Position numbers and translations under genes: made by a program. Positions 29,548 through 36,701 of a DNA stretch of 46,669 nucleotides are shown here, one piece after another. The notes under the pieces are model-generated. The model did not search any database and had not been told where the DNA came from. It was given only the letters and a program-made list of their open reading frames with translations. Within the stretch, counting starts at the first letter, position 1. Every line of letters begins with the position of its first letter. This DNA comes from Burkholderiales bacterium. GTDB lineage: Bacteria; Pseudomonadota; Gammaproteobacteria; Burkholderiales; Burkholderiaceae_C. The DNA lies in the NCBI GenBank assembly GCA_025360385.1, contig JANYCG010000073.1:1-46669 (forward strand), written 5' to 3'.

Positions 29548-31723
29548 GGTCAGTTTGTGCAAGGATGGGAATGACACGGGGCGGCGCAGCGTGCTTCTCG
29601 CCCGCTTTACGCTCGCGGATCAGCGGCAGGCAGCGCTGGTCGTCCTGGTAGTCGCTAACACAGTCCAGGCACTGGAAACATTCGTCGTAATCGACCTTGC
29701 CCGAGGGTTCAATCGCCTGGTAGCTGCAGCCATGGCGGCAGGTCTGGCAGGGCGTGCCACATTCAGCGCGGCGCGGAATCCAGTTCAAAAACCGCAACTT
29801 GCCCAGGATCACCAGGGCCGCGCCCAGTGGGCAGATGTAGCGGCAATAACCGCGAAAGACCAGCACGCTCAAACCCAGGCAGGCGACGGCCCACACGACG
29901 TATGGCCATTCGCGCTGGAAGCCCATGCTGATCGAGGTTTTGAAAGGTTCAATTTCAACCAGGGTGTCGGTCATTGGGCTGGCCATGGCGACCGACGCCG
30001 CCAGCAAAACCAGCACCCCGTATTTAACGCATTTCAAGGCAGCGTCCACACGCCGGTGAAACTGCCGGGGCTTGATGCGCAGCCATTGGGCCAGCAGGCT
30101 GAGCAACTCCTGAAACGCGCCAAACGGGCACAACCAGCCGCAAAACGTGCCCCGGCCCCAGGCCACAAGCGAGGCCCCTACAAACGCCCACAACACGATC
30201 GCCATCGGGTCGGACAGCAAGAACTCTGCGCTGCGTCCGTCCATCAGGGCGCTGGCCAGCGCTGTGAGGTTCACGATGGTCAATTGCCCCTGCGCAGCCC
30301 AGCCCACAAAACCCAGGGTAAATGCCAAATAAATGACCCGGTAAACCGCCAGGCGTTTCGCCGTGGCTGCAAGCCACTTTTGGCCTGCCAAAGCCGCCGC
30401 CAACACGGCCAAACCCAAACACAAAATCACCAGATCGAGCCAGCGCTGCTGCCAAATTCGCCACCAGGCCGGGATTTCTCGCACGACCTGCCATTTGGCC
30501 AAATCCGGGATTTTGAGCTCATGGCGCCACTGGCTTTCGGGCCGACCCGATGCGCCTTGCCCTGGCGGCGTACCGGCCCGCGCCAGGTTCAGCTCCAGGG
30601 TTATAGGCAGGGCCAGGTCGAACGCGCCGCCAGGTGCGGTGGCAAAGAGTCGAAAGGTGGCATTGCTGCCCACACCCGAGCGTTGTCCGCTCAGCCGCAA
30701 TCCCTGGGTGTAGGGCAAGGCCGTCATCTCAAACTGCCGCTCGCCCTGCACCACCACCAGCCGCGCAGAACGGCCGGCCGGCGTGTCGTGGCTGCCAACC
30801 ACGCTGTAACGGCTGCTGTCCAGCACGCCGACCAGGCCGACGCCCGCTTCGCGCAAAGCCCGCACCTCGCGCCAGCCGCCGGCATCAAGCAAATTGCGGC
30901 CCACTTGAGGCAGGCCCGGCAGCAGCCACATCATGTCGAGTGCCAGGCCATTGGGTTGCAAGCGACCTTCTGCGTCCTGGCCTTCTGCGGGCGTGCCGTT
31001 GAAACGCGCCTGTACCTCACGGTTGGTTTTGCCAAACGGCTGCACCAGTTTGGCCGCGACCAGCTGGTTGAAACCCATGCGCTCGTAGCGGTCGTCCGGG
31101 CCTTTGGCTTGGGTGCCCTGGGCTTTGGCGCCAGGGTCATCCAGCCGGGCATACGCCACCTGGGCGGCCGCCTCCATAATGGTTCGGTCTATCGCGGTGG
31201 CCGACACTGTGCCAGCCGTCACGCCATGCAGGGTGGCCTTCTGGTCGTCCACCTCGCGTTTGGCCTTTGGCGTGAGCACCTGAACCTGGTGCTGCACCGT
31301 GAGATCAATGTACTGCTCGGCAAAGCCGGCCAGCAAGGCGTTGCGTGATTTTTCTTGGAAAATCGGCTCGTTGTGGCTGAGCAGGCGCACGTCAAGGTAC
31401 TTGCCTGCTTTGTTCATCACCACCAGGATGTTGATGGGCTTGCCGCCGTAACCCGCCACGGGTTCAATGTCGATGGTCTCGAACACGTAGGCATGCAAGG
31501 CGTTGTAACCTTCGGCCGTCTGGCCCCGGTGGTAGACCGGCCAGACGGGCAAGGCCGACAGCTTTTCACCCACGGTGTAGGAATCGCCAAAACCTTGCTG
31601 CAACTGGGCTTTGCTGAAGGTGCCGGCCAGCGCAGGCGCAAAAATCCCAGCCGCCAGCAGCAGCAAAGTCCCAAGCAGGCGGCGAAGCAGGGCAGTCAAA
31701 AAGGGCGGTCTCATCGTCTTCAA
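29540..31723 (-). CDS. NosR/NirI-like FMN-binding polyferredoxin membrane protein
   Basis: A 727-residue inner-membrane electron carrier. After a signal peptide comes a periplasmic FMN-binding domain with the candidate attachment site V-T-A-G-T-V (Thr169-Thr172); most family members have S/T-G-A-T at this place. About five or six membrane helices follow, with two C-x-x-x-C-P motifs (F-C-G-W-L-C-P-F-G and Y-C-R-Y-I-C-P-L-G). A cytoplasmic ferredoxin-like tail has Cys clusters (E-C-G-T-P-C-Q-T-C-R-H-G-C and C-F-Q-C-L-D-C). NosR feeds electrons to nitrous oxide reductase, but no nos gene is here. The shared palindrome lies 72 bases upstream, tying it to the quinoprotein block. The following apbE overlaps its end. 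Confidence 0.88.
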   Translation of the reverse strand: MKTMRPPFLTALLRRLLGTLLLLAAGIFAPALAGTFSKAQLQQGFGDSYTVGEKLSALPVWPVYHRGQTAEGYNALHAYVFETIDIEPVAGYGGKPINILVVMNKAGKYLDVRLLSHNEPIFQEKSRNALLAGFAEQYIDLTVQHQVQVLTPKAKREVDDQKATLHGVTAGTVSATAIDRTIMEAAAQVAYARLDDPGAKAQGTQAKGPDDRYERMGFNQLVAAKLVQPFGKTNREVQARFNGTPAEGQDAEGRLQPNGLALDMMWLLPGLPQVGRNLLDAGGWREVRALREAGVGLVGVLDSSRYSVVGSHDTPAGRSARLVVVQGERQFEMTALPYTQGLRLSGQRSGVGSNATFRLFATAPGGAFDLALPITLELNLARAGTPPGQGASGRPESQWRHELKIPDLAKWQVVREIPAWWRIWQQRWLDLVILCLGLAVLAAALAGQKWLAATAKRLAVYRVIYLAFTLGFVGWAAQGQLTIVNLTALASALMDGRSAEFLLSDPMAIVLWAFVGASLVAWGRGTFCGWLCPFGAFQELLSLLAQWLRIKPRQFHRRVDAALKCVKYGVLVLLAASVAMASPMTDTLVEIEPFKTSISMGFQREWPYVVWAVACLGLSVLVFRGYCRYICPLGAALVILGKLRFLNWIPRRAECGTPCQTCRHGCSYQAIEPSGKVDYDECFQCLDCVSDYQDDQRCLPLIRERKAGEKHAAPPRVIPILAQTDHA

Positions 31724-31795
31724 ACATTCTGACAGCCGCCCGCGCAGATGCGTCTTCCAGAGTGTTCAGACTTGCGACTTTAAGGCGCCGTGACG

Positions 31796-31813
31796 GCTAG
31801 GACTAACCCTTGG
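31796..31813. promoter_or_regulatory. Shared palindromic operator, site 3 (NosR-like promoter)
   Basis: GCTAGGACTAACCCTTGG contains the common CTAGG-N2-TAACCC core, 72 bases before the start of the NosR-like gene on the minus strand. It is the weakest dyad of the three but keeps the same spaced halves. A four-copy 11-base tandem array lies just beyond it. Confidence 0.65.
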
Positions 31814-31822
31814 CATGGCCCT

Positions 31823-31870
31823 GGCTAGATCTTGGCTAGATCTTGGCTATATCTTGGCTAGATCTTGGCT
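31823..31870. repeat. 11-base tandem repeat array
   Basis: GGCTAGATCTT repeats four times (31823-31866, third copy GGCTATATCTT) and a partial fifth unit follows. The period is close to one DNA helix turn. It sits 10 bases upstream of operator site 3 as seen from the NosR-like gene. It could be a phased protein-binding array or simply a slippage product. Confidence 0.8.
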
Positions 31871-31975
31871 ATTGATCCGGCCCGTTGAAATCTTAAATTC
31901 TGTTCAGGCTGAGCTTGTCAAAGCCCTTCGACAAGCTCAGCGCGAACGGTTCAAACATCACGGGGCGGGATCAAT
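31871..31975. repeat. MITE/REPIN-like element with terminal inverted repeats, family B copy 1
   Basis: About 105 bases are bounded by ATTGATCCGGCCCGT on the left and, in reverse, ATTGATCCCGCCCCGT on the right. Inside is a 12-base perfect hairpin: GCTGAGCTTGTC (31908-31919) against GACAAGCTCAGC (31930-31941). A related copy is at 43671-43774. The right end covers the stop codon of yggS. Confidence 0.65.
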
Positions 31976-32687
31976 AGGCCTTGGCTGGACGACCACCAAA
32001 AATCGCCGTGCCCACCCGCACCATGGTGCTGCCACAGGCAATTGCTGCCTCCAGGTCTGCCGTCATGCCCATGGACAGGGTATCGAAATTCACCGACTCG
32101 GCGGCAAAATCGCCTGCAAGCGACTTTAGACGATCAAACAGGGCGCATGTTCCCGTCAATGCTGCATAGTTAGCTATTGAATTTGCAGCAGGCTCGGGAA
32201 TGCACATCAGGCCACGAAGTTGCAGGCGGGGCAATTGCGAGACGGCTTGCGCCAAGGCCAAAGCATCGTGTGGCGGCAGGCCCGATTTGTTGGCGCCGCC
32301 GTCCACATTGACCTGGATCAGCACCTGCAAGGGCGGCAAACCGGCCGGCCGCTGCTCGCTCAGACGCTCTGCAATTTTGAGCCGGTCCAGCGTGTGGATC
32401 CAGTCAAAGTGTTCAGCCACCAGACGGGTCTTGTTGCTTTGCACCGGGCCGACGCAATGCCAGGTGATGGGCAAGGTGCGCAAGGCCTGGATTTTGCCCA
32501 CCGCTTCCTGGATGTAATTTTCGCCAAAAGCAGTTTGCCCCGCCTCGAACGCAGCTTGCACGGCATCGGCCGCCATGGTCTTGGACACCGCCAGCAACTG
32601 CACAGCGTCCGCCCTGCGGCCTGCCGCTTCGCAGGCTGCGCGGATGCGCCCGCGAACCTGCTGGAGATTGTCTGAAATGATGGTCAT
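31971..32687 (-). CDS. yggS: YggS-family PLP homeostasis protein
   Basis: A 238-residue PLP-binding TIM-barrel protein that buffers pyridoxal phosphate and affects amino-acid balance. The PLP Lys is Lys36 in L-A-V-S-K-T. F-G-E-N-Y-I-Q-E, W-H-C-V-G-P-V-Q-S-N-K, I-Q-V-N-V-D-G-G-A-N-K-S-G and the closing L-S-M-G-M-T-A-D-L-E-A-A-I and R-V-G-T-A-I-F-G-G-R-P are all present. Residues 167-180 (A-A-N-S-I-A-N-Y-A-A-L-T-G-T) are encoded by a family A repeat in reverse orientation, an in-frame insertion. The last codons lie within the end of a family B element. It is divergent from pilT, as in many Proteobacteria. Confidence 0.93.
   Translation of the reverse strand: MTIISDNLQQVRGRIRAACEAAGRRADAVQLLAVSKTMAADAVQAAFEAGQTAFGENYIQEAVGKIQALRTLPITWHCVGPVQSNKTRLVAEHFDWIHTLDRLKIAERLSEQRPAGLPPLQVLIQVNVDGGANKSGLPPHDALALAQAVSQLPRLQLRGLMCIPEPAANSIANYAALTGTCALFDRLKSLAGDFAAESVNFDTLSMGMTADLEAAIACGSTMVRVGTAIFGGRPAKAY
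32148..32189 (-). repeat. Family A repeat inside yggS, copy 3
   Basis: Read on the minus strand, this copy has AATAGCTAACTATGCAGC and then ATTGACGGGAAC, matching copy 1 at 3318 in nearly every tail position. Its 42 bases equal 14 codons, so the frame of yggS is kept. The left palindrome arm has diverged (GCTGCAAATTCAATAGC). Confidence 0.8.
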
Positions 32688-32743
32688 AATTGCGGAAGGA
32701 AACGCAGATCAATTCCTGAAGAATATCATTGCAGAGGACTCCC

Positions 32744-33787
32744 GTGGACATTACCCAATTACTCGCGTTCAGCGTCAAAAACAAAGCCTCTGACTTGCAT
32801 TTGTCGGCCGGGCTGCCGCCAATGATCCGGGTGCATGGCGACGTGCGGCGCATCAACGTCGAGGCGCTGGATCACAAGGCGGTTCACGCCATGGTGTACG
32901 ACATCATGAACGACACCCAGCGCAAAAACTACGAGGAGTTTTTAGAGATCGACTTTTCGTTCGAGATTGAGGGCCTGGCGCGTTTTCGCGTCAACGCGTT
33001 CAACCATGAGCGTGGTGCGGGCGCGGTGTTCCGAACCATCCCGAGCAAAATCCTGTCGCTAGAGCAGCTCAACGCACCCAAGATTTTTGGTGACCTGGCC
33101 CTGAAGCCGCGCGGCATGGTGTTGGTGACCGGGCCCACCGGGTCGGGCAAATCCACCACGCTGGCGGCGATGGTCAACTTTTTGAACGAAACCGAGTTCG
33201 GCCACATCCTCACGGTGGAAGACCCGATTGAATTTGTGCATGAGTCCAAAAAATGCCTGGTTAACCAGCGCGAAGTGGGGCCGCACACCCTGAGTTTTGC
33301 CGCCGCTTTGAAGTCAGCTTTGCGTGAAGACCCGGACTGCATTCTGGTGGGCGAGATGCGCGACCTGGAGACCATCCGCCTGGCGATGACGGCCGCTGAA
33401 ACCGGCCACCTGGTGTTTGGCACCTTACACACCTCCAGCGCCGCCAAAACCATCGACCGGATCATCGACGTGTTCCCGGCGGACGAGAAAGAAATGGTGC
33501 GCGCGATGTTGTCCGAGTCGCTGCAAGCCGTGATCTCGCAGACCCTGTGCAAAACCAAGGATGGTTCGGGCCGGGTGGCGGCGCATGAAATCATGCTGGG
33601 CACCAGTGCCATCCGCAACCTGATCCGCGAGGCCAAAGTGGCGCAGATGTATTCGAGCATCCAGACTGGCAACAGTGTGGGCATGCAAACTTTGGACCAG
33701 AACTTGACGGATCTCGTGAAGCGCAACATCATCAGCCCCGCAGAAGCCCGCAGCAAAGCCAAGATCCCGGAAAACTTTCCGGGGTGA
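32744..33787 (+). CDS. pilT: Type IV pilus retraction ATPase PilT
   Basis: A 347-residue hexameric ATPase that depolymerises type IV pili and powers twitching and DNA uptake. It starts V-D-I-T-Q-L-L-A-F-S-V-K-N-K-A-S-D-L-H-L, as in the family. Walker A is G-P-T-G-S-G-K-S (130-137), and the Asp box, Walker B (D-C-I-L-V-G-E-M-R-D) and His box (T-A-A-E-T-G-H-L-V-F-G-T-L-H-T) follow. I chose GTG 32744 because it matches the family start and has AGAGGA just upstream; TTG 32729 would add five residues. pilU lies two genes on. Confidence 0.96.
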   Translation: MDITQLLAFSVKNKASDLHLSAGLPPMIRVHGDVRRINVEALDHKAVHAMVYDIMNDTQRKNYEEFLEIDFSFEIEGLARFRVNAFNHERGAGAVFRTIPSKILSLEQLNAPKIFGDLALKPRGMVLVTGPTGSGKSTTLAAMVNFLNETEFGHILTVEDPIEFVHESKKCLVNQREVGPHTLSFAAALKSALREDPDCILVGEMRDLETIRLAMTAAETGHLVFGTLHTSSAAKTIDRIIDVFPADEKEMVRAMLSESLQAVISQTLCKTKDGSGRVAAHEIMLGTSAIRNLIREAKVAQMYSSIQTGNSVGMQTLDQNLTDLVKRNIISPAEARSKAKIPENFPG

Positions 33788-33826
33788 AAGCGCCGTCAGT
33801 TTGATATCCACCCAGCAGGAGGCAAT

Positions 33827-34486
33827 ATGACCAATGCGACTGACCACGATGGCGATGACTCCCGGGTGATGGACAGCCAGTCCGGCGCCGAGTCGGTGCT
33901 GTTTGCCACCGCTTTTGCAGGCCTGGGCGTCGACCATTCATTGCTGATCCCCTGGGAAGCGCGCGCCAACGAGGTGGGCGCCAGGCGCCTGAGCGGCAGC
34001 CGGGGCGTCGAGATGATGAAGACGCTCTGGGCGAAGGACAAGTCCATGAACACGTTACAGCAAGAGTCGATTGGCACTTTGACCCGGTTTTTTGAGTTTG
34101 CCGCCGTCGCCGCCGACCGCGACGTCATCCGCCAGGACGAATACGGCAACTTCATGGTGGTCTTGCTCAGCGGCGCAATTGCGGTGGACCGCGTGCAGCC
34201 CTGGGGTGAGCGTCTGCGTCTGGCAGAAACCCGACCAGGTGAGATTTTGGGCGAAATGTCGCTGTTGGACAGTGGCATCCGGTTTTCCAGCTGCACCACC
34301 ATCACGCCCTGCGAAGTGGCGGTGCTGAGCGCCCAGGGCATGGACGAGATGATGAATGTCGACCCCAAACTCGCGGCCAGCCTGATTGCACTGCTGGCGC
34401 GCAAGCTGTCGATCCGCCTGCGTATGGTCAGCGCCCGGCTTAGCGACATGAAGCCTGGCGACGCGAAGCCCCGCGACTCAAAATAA
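33827..34486 (+). CDS. Cyclic nucleotide-binding domain protein between pilT and pilU
   Basis: A 219-residue protein. An N-terminal part of about 75 residues is poorly conserved-looking and acidic. A Crp-like cNMP-binding domain follows (F-M-V-V-L-L-S-G-A-I-A-V-D, then P-G-E-I-L-G-E-M-S-L-L-D-S-G-I-R). In the phosphate cassette the usual G-E-L-A/S is G-E-M-S and an Arg follows, so nucleotide binding is plausible. There is no helix-turn-helix, so it is not a transcription factor. The same gene order is common in betaproteobacteria. It probably tunes PilT/PilU by cAMP or c-di-GMP, an inference from position. Confidence 0.85.
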   Translation: MTNATDHDGDDSRVMDSQSGAESVLFATAFAGLGVDHSLLIPWEARANEVGARRLSGSRGVEMMKTLWAKDKSMNTLQQESIGTLTRFFEFAAVAADRDVIRQDEYGNFMVVLLSGAIAVDRVQPWGERLRLAETRPGEILGEMSLLDSGIRFSSCTTITPCEVAVLSAQGMDEMMNVDPKLAASLIALLARKLSIRLRMVSARLSDMKPGDAKPRDSK

Positions 34487-34566
34487 AACCCCTGACTTCA
34501 TGCTTTTTAGGGCGCAAAACACCCCAAAACATGAAAGTTTGTTCTTTCACGTTGAGGTAATGCATC

Positions 34567-35703
34567 ATGGAACGCGACCAGGCCACTAAATTCATTAACG
34601 ACCTGCTCAAGTTGATGGTCAGCAGGAACGGCAGCGACCTGTTCATCACGGGCGACTTTCCGCCCGCGATCAAGGTCGATGGCAAGGTCACCAAAGTCTC
34701 GCCCCAGCCTTTGAATGCGGGACACACGATGGCGCTGGCTCGCTCGGTGATGAATGACAAACAGGTGTCCGAGTTCGAGCGAACCAAAGAATGCAATTTC
34801 GCCATATCGCCGCCAGGCGTGGGCCGGTTTCGCGTCAATGCCTTCATTCAGCAGGGCAAAGTTGGCATGGTGATGCGGGTGATCCCGGCGATTTTGCCGA
34901 CCATTGACGGCCTGGGCGTGCCCCAGGTGCTCAAGGAAGTGGCCCAGTCAAAACGCGGCCTGTGCATCATGGTGGGAGCCACCGGCTCGGGCAAATCGAC
35001 CACGCTGGCGGCCATGGTGGACTGGCGCAATGAAAACTCCTATGGCCACATCATCACCATTGAAGACCCGGTGGAGTTCGTCCATATGCATAAAAACTGC
35101 GTGGTCACGCAGCGCGAAGTGGGCTTGGACACCGACAGTTGGGAAGCCGCCCTGAAAAACACCCTGCGCCAGGCGCCGGACGTGATTTTGATGGGCGAAA
35201 TCCGGGATCGGGAAACCATGGAGCACGCCGTGGCCTTTGCTGAAACCGGCCACTTGTGCATGGCCACATTGCATGCCAACAGCGCCAACCAAGCGCTGGA
35301 TCGCATCATCAATTTTTTCCCGGAAGAGCGCCGCGCCCAGTTGCTGATGGATTTGTCGCTGAATTTAAAAGCGCTGATTTCACAGCGCTTGATTCCCAAA
35401 CAGGACGGAAAGGGCCGCTCTGCCGCCGTCGAGATTTTGCTCAACACGCCCTTGATTTCAGACTTGATCTTCAAGGGTGAGGTCTCCGAAATCAAGGAAG
35501 TCATGAAGAAAAGCCGCAATCTGGGCATGCAGACTTTTGACCAGGCCCTTTTTGACGCCTACGAAAACAACATCATCAGTTACGAAGATGCCTTGCGCAA
35601 CGCCGACTCGCTGAATGACCTGCGCTTGCAGATCAAGCTCAACAGCCTGCGGGGCAAGTCGCATGATTTGAGTGCAGGCACCGAGAACTTCGCCATCGTT
35701 TAA
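34567..35703 (+). CDS. pilU: PilT-dependent retraction ATPase PilU
   Basis: A 378-residue PilT paralogue. It begins M-E-R-D-Q-A-T-K-F-I-N-D-L-L-K-L-M-V, with Walker A G-A-T-G-S-G-K-S (137-144), the Asp box, Walker B (D-V-I-L-M-G-E-I-R-D) and His box (F-A-E-T-G-H-L-C-M-A-T-L-H-A-N). The C-terminal tail, about 30 residues longer than in PilT, is typical of PilU. PilU helps PilT retract pili under load. A small hairpin (TGAAAG at 34532, CTTTCA at 34544) and a GAGG ribosome-binding site precede the start. Confidence 0.95.
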   Translation: MERDQATKFINDLLKLMVSRNGSDLFITGDFPPAIKVDGKVTKVSPQPLNAGHTMALARSVMNDKQVSEFERTKECNFAISPPGVGRFRVNAFIQQGKVGMVMRVIPAILPTIDGLGVPQVLKEVAQSKRGLCIMVGATGSGKSTTLAAMVDWRNENSYGHIITIEDPVEFVHMHKNCVVTQREVGLDTDSWEAALKNTLRQAPDVILMGEIRDRETMEHAVAFAETGHLCMATLHANSANQALDRIINFFPEERRAQLLMDLSLNLKALISQRLIPKQDGKGRSAAVEILLNTPLISDLIFKGEVSEIKEVMKKSRNLGMQTFDQALFDAYENNIISYEDALRNADSLNDLRLQIKLNSLRGKSHDLSAGTENFAIV

Positions 35704-35718
35704 TGAACGGTCATTGAA

Positions 35719-36660
35719 ATGTCCAGCATCAACCTCAAAACATACGAAACCACACCCTCGCGCCATGTTGCTTTTTTGGGACTCGGGGTGATGGGTTATC
35801 CCATGGCCGGGCACCTGGCAAAAGCCGGGCACTCGGTCACGGTGTACAACCGGACCGCCGCAAAATCAGTCGCGTGGTGCAACGAGTTCACCGAGACGGG
35901 CGTGCAAAAACATGCCCCCACACCGCGTGCTGCGGTGGCCGATGCCGACATCGTGTTTTGCTGCGTTGGCAATGATGACGACTTGCGCAGTGTGGTGCTG
36001 GGCGATGCTTTGGGCAGCGGTGCCAGAGGCACTGAAGGCGCTTTTGCCGGCATGAGACCCGGTGCGGTTTTTGTCGACCACACCACAGCCTCGGCCGACG
36101 TTGCGCGGGAGTTGTCGATGGTGGCGCACGCAGCCGGTTTCCAGTTCATTGATGCACCAGTGTCCGGCGGCCAGGGCGGCGCGCAAAACGGCCTGTTGAC
36201 GGTGATGTGTGGCGGCGATGCAGCCGCGTTTGAGGCCGTCAAACCCACGGCAATGGCCTTTTCACGCGCCTTCGCTTTGCTGGGTGCCAGTGGCGCGGGT
36301 CAACTTGCCAAAATGGTGAACCAGATTTGCATTGCCGGATTGGTGCAGGGCTTGAGCGAAGCCATTGCCTTCGGCCAAAAAGCGGGACTCGACATGAACC
36401 AGGTGCTGGACGTGATCGGCAAAGGTGCCGCGCAAAGCTGGCAAATGGACAACCGTGGCAAAACCATGGTGGCCGACAAGTTCGACTTTGGTTTTGCCGT
36501 CGACTGGATGCGCAAAGACCTCGGGCTGGTGCTCGAAGAGGCCAAACGCAACGGGTCTCGTTTGCCCGTGACGGCGCTGGTTGACCAGTTTTACGGCGAC
36601 GTGCAGCAATTGGGCGGCAGGCGCTGGGACACGTCGAGCCTGATCAAGCGCCTGCGCTAG
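35719..36660 (+). CDS. NAD(P)-dependent beta-hydroxyacid dehydrogenase
   Basis: A 313-residue member of the 3-hydroxyisobutyrate/tartronate semialdehyde reductase family. It has the Rossmann G-L-G-V-M-G-Y-P-M-A-G-H-L-A-K-A-G-H, substrate-binding D-A-P-V-S-G-G-Q-G-G-A, the catalytic Lys in L-A-K-M-V-N-Q-I, and the C-terminal K-D-L-G-L-V-L-E-E-A cap. About 16 residues precede the Rossmann start, so a later start is possible but no better ATG was found. It follows pilU by 15 bases, a common neighbour in related genomes. Exact substrate unknown. Confidence 0.9.
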   Translation: MSSINLKTYETTPSRHVAFLGLGVMGYPMAGHLAKAGHSVTVYNRTAAKSVAWCNEFTETGVQKHAPTPRAAVADADIVFCCVGNDDDLRSVVLGDALGSGARGTEGAFAGMRPGAVFVDHTTASADVARELSMVAHAAGFQFIDAPVSGGQGGAQNGLLTVMCGGDAAAFEAVKPTAMAFSRAFALLGASGAGQLAKMVNQICIAGLVQGLSEAIAFGQKAGLDMNQVLDVIGKGAAQSWQMDNRGKTMVADKFDFGFAVDWMRKDLGLVLEEAKRNGSRLPVTALVDQFYGDVQQLGGRRWDTSSLIKRLR

Positions 36661-36701
36661 GCGTCGGCGGCCAAGATCACGTCGAGGCCGCGCTGGCGGT
36701 T

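Noticed and set aside
29129-31348. A 739-codon plus-strand open frame opposite apbE and the NosR-like gene
   Set aside because: Composition is that of a shadow frame, with no domains. The opposite strand encodes two complete enzymes with all motifs.
29540-31723. Denitrification function (true NosR)
   Set aside because: No nosZ, nosD, nosF, nosY or nosL is present, and the context is a quinoprotein block.
31823-31870. The tandem repeat as a CRISPR array
   Set aside because: Units of 11 bases without spacers and no cas genes.
31815-32129. A frame starting in the 11-base tandem array with a repeated Leu-Ala-Arg-Ser-Trp peptide
   Set aside because: The repeat itself creates the peptide. The rest runs through a palindromic element and antisense yggS.
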